Shown here: one piece after another, positions 61,901-64,000 of the stretch
Layout of the letters: each line of letters opens with the position of its first letter
Numbering within the stretch: position 1 is the first letter of the stretch
Assembly: GCF_000417875.1 (NCBI RefSeq)
Contig: NW_006920876.1
Coordinates: 638,965 to 702,964, forward strand
DNA length: 64,000 nt
DNA from: Pseudozyma flocculosa PF-1
Taxonomy: Eukaryota; Basidiomycota; Ustilaginomycetes; Ustilaginales; Ustilaginaceae
Direction: 5' to 3'
Made by a program: the position numbers and the translations under genes
The notes under the pieces: model-generated
Databases searched by the model: none
Told to the model about the DNA's origin: nothing
The model's input: only the letters and a program-made list of their open reading frames with translations

Positions 61901-62308
61901 TGGGGTCACCGGGAGCGGGTCAACTCGATGTCGTTTTCCGCCGACGGGTCCATCCTGGTCACGGGTGGCCAGGACAGGTCGGTGCGGTGCTGGGACGTCC
62001 GCGCCGTCGGCGGGCAGCGCAAGGCAGCGTCGTCGACGATCGCATCGGCCGACACCGGCGTCATGGCCTCATCGACGCCAGCATCCGCGGCAGTAGCAGC
62101 AGCAGCAGCGGCGGCGGCTTCGGTGGCGACCCCTACGGCGGCGTCGAGAGGCGGAGCGGCAGCGGCGGCGGCGGCGGCGGCGGCAAAGGTGGACTGGCAC
62201 TCGAGCGCTGACTGCATCGCGACATTTTATACCAAGGGGACGCCGCTGGTGGATGTCAAGTTTACGCCGCGCAACCTCTGCCTGGTCGCGGGCGTCTACG
62301 GAGGGTAG
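58968..62308 (+). CDS. taf5: TFIID subunit TAF5 (LisH, NTD2, WD40)
   Basis: A nuclear scaffold of the general transcription factor TFIID (and of SAGA in many fungi). Exons 58968-61511 and 61610-62308 join in phase to 1,080 residues. A LisH-like helix pair lies near 90-112 (QTAAILTYLQRRGFTRAEAA). The TAF5 NTD2 domain runs about 211-330 (RGFNMLRSWCQGSLDVYQPE; LLPLFVHSFIDLVSMGHVT). A poly-Gln segment at about 465-485 sits in a disordered linker. WD40 repeats start near 680: RKLIGHSGPVYGVDFDP, LLSSSADGTARLWSLE, HPVWDVKWSPLGTYFATASA, then CLAFHPNSLYLATGSSDRTV, SISLWDLASGRRIKKMWGH, and SVRCWDVR. A poly-Ala insertion at about 1005-1042 separates the last repeat. The protein stops at LCLVAGVYGG, typical of TAF5. 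Ala/Ser-rich residues 10-75 are low-complexity. Confidence 0.95.
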
Positions 62309-64000
62309 CGCGAGGCAAGGCAGCAATGACGGGCGGGCCAGTCAGCCAGCCAGCCAGCGGAGGTGCGCCGAGGAAACGACGACGGCGGTCGCCCTGCCCT
62401 TGTATCGCCATTTGGCTACCTGCTTCTATCGAATTCGGCGTCGATGCCAGGGAGGCCGCAACGAGGCGCTTGCCAGCCCACAACTGATCGTACGCCTGCC
62501 CTGCTGGAAGACTTTGCCCGGGCTCGAAGCGGAACCGCGGGCCGACTGCCGGTGCACTGTACGTGGGACGCCGGACCGGGCCGATCCCGAAGCCCCGTCG
62601 ACATGCATACGACCACCTGCTGGCGAGTATCGGCCGAGTGCCGTGTGCGCTCGGCGTAGCACGGGTACGAATGGCGCCGGCCCAACGTCGCGCCGGCGTA
62701 GTACGGGCTGAGTCCTGCGTAACTTGGAGATGGCCACCTGGCTTGCTCTCGGAAAGCCTTGGCCCGCCAGGCAGCGATCGATAGGGCCCGCCACGCCCCG
62801 CCACGCCACCTTTGACCCTGAGCCCGCCCGTCCTTGCCCATGCATGGGTCTTTGAAGAAGCCGTGGCTGCTGACGGTCGACTGGGCCACGAGCACAAATA
62901 ACGTACGTGCAGCTGGCAAGGCGCAGCTGCTTGGCGTTTCATGGGCGTAGGCCGTCGGAGGTCGGTCTCGGGAAGTGGGCGACCCGACGCGACCGGACTT
63001 GACCTGACCTAGGCCTGCGCCTTCAAATGAAGCGGGAAGTCAGGCCCCGGGCCAGCCAAGCTAAGGCGGTCGGGCCGGTCCCGCATGGCCCCCAAAGCAA
63101 GAGCCGGCCTCGGAGCGACCCTGCCTGCGTGCGTGCCGTGTCGTGGCTTCCGACGACCGAGCTGTAGCCCGGCCGCATCCACGTACGCTGCTGCTGTCGA
63201 GCTCGACGACCATGAGCGGCTTGTCCCGACGCGATTTTATTTTTCTCTCGCTCTCTTCTCCTCTCTTGCTCGCCTGGCTGCTTGGCCCGTCGACGCCTGC
63301 TTGCTTCTTGCGTATGGGGCTGGTGGACCTGCCTGTGAAGACGTCACGCCCGCCTCGCCGTCGCTCTCGAGCCGGTCTGCAGCCAGCCAGCTCTATCTCT
63401 GCCTGACGTCCCAAGCCTGCCTGCCTTCCTGCCTGCTGCCGTTGGCTCACCGAGCGTTTCTGCACCCTTCCGACCCGATCCGAGCTCTCAGCTCAGCCTC
63501 GGTTGTTTTTTGCGTGGTCGAGCTGGCTGAGGTGGGGGAGGGCTGCTTCATATGCGGGACCTGCCGCGGCAGACAAGCAAGCAAGCAGGCTAGCTAGGCA
63601 GGGTGGCTGGGCAAGAAGCTAGGCCGGGCTGGCGGCGAGGCCCGAGCGCTCCATCTGGTCATCCTGCAGGCGGGCGCTCGGCCTCTCTCGCGCATCTGCT
63701 CCCTTCACCGGCCTCTTCTCTGGCCTGGCCTGTCCTGGCCTGGCCCGCCTGCCTCTGCCCTTCTCCCAGCAGAGCGAGGCTGGCTGGCTGCCAGCTGCAG
63801 GCGCGCGCGACGCGGCCGGCCGCGCCAAAACCTCGGTCGTCCGCCCCGCCTAGCCCAGCCTGGACCTTCTTGGCCCAGAGTCGGCAATCAAACAGACACG
63901 CCGGCAGGCGGGCAGGCGGGCAGGCAGGCAGGCAGGCGGTTCGTCAGGCACAGCCAGCCAGCCCTGGCCGCTGGCTGGACGGCCTGAGCGGAGCACGCCG
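62309..64000. other. intergenic region, no supported gene
   Basis: About 1.7 kb at the right edge. Pyrimidine-rich stretches and a (CAGG)/(CGGG)n tract at about 63900-63940 are visible. Open frames are short, overlap on both strands and have no recognised domain. The right flank of any gene here may lie outside the window. Confidence 0.45.

Overview
The window looks like a chromosomal segment of a GC-rich, intron-containing basidiomycete, most likely a smut-type fungus (Ustilaginomycotina). The evidence is short GT..AG introns in most genes, eukaryotic proteins (a TAF5 TFIID subunit, a PP1 phosphatase, an Ark/Prk-type kinase, Syo1), split tRNA genes with Pol III terminators, and a RAD51 paralog whose architecture and length resemble Rec2 of Ustilago maydis. 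No bacterial or viral genes were seen. Exon joins were worked out by hand from splice sites, reading phase and protein-family fit.

Left part (1-11.6 kb): a small unrecognised gene (13-1180, +) converges on a large proline-rich, coiled-coil protein with several ubiquitin-interacting-motif-like helices (1467-4886, -). Upstream of it lies a gene-free repeat island of about 5.5 kb (5807-11324). I read the island as four copies of one non-autonomous terminal-inverted-repeat (TIR) family nested in each other: B inside C, and C and A inside an outer copy I. Next to them is a separate fold-back element with arms of about 200 bp.

Central part (11.6-31 kb): an aldo/keto reductase (-), hexokinase (-), UDP-galactopyranose mutase (-), a Rec2-like RAD51 paralog (+), a HAD phosphatase of the YNL010W type (-) and a three-RRM Gbp2/Hrb1-type RNA-binding protein (-). 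A 20-N assembly gap upstream of hexokinase is flanked by two noisy copies of the same sequence and is probably an assembly artefact.

Right part (31-64 kb): an Ark1/Prk1-family kinase (+), the PP1 catalytic subunit (+), a PIN-like auxin-efflux-carrier family transporter (+), Syo1/HEATR3-like ribosomal-protein import chaperone (-), acetyl-CoA synthetase (+), a four-TM membrane protein (+), a WS/DGAT acyltransferase (-) and TAF5 (+). Three dispersed tRNA-Gly(GCC) genes, each with a 32-nt intron, sit at 31.1, 41.4 and 48.7 kb.

The genes are mostly housekeeping and do not form one pathway cluster. Hexokinase and UDP-galactopyranose mutase belong to sugar metabolism, and acetyl-CoA synthetase and the WS/DGAT enzyme lie near each other and both concern acyl/acetyl-CoA use, but no co-regulation can be shown from sequence. 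The most unusual content is the nested TIR island with its fold-back neighbour.
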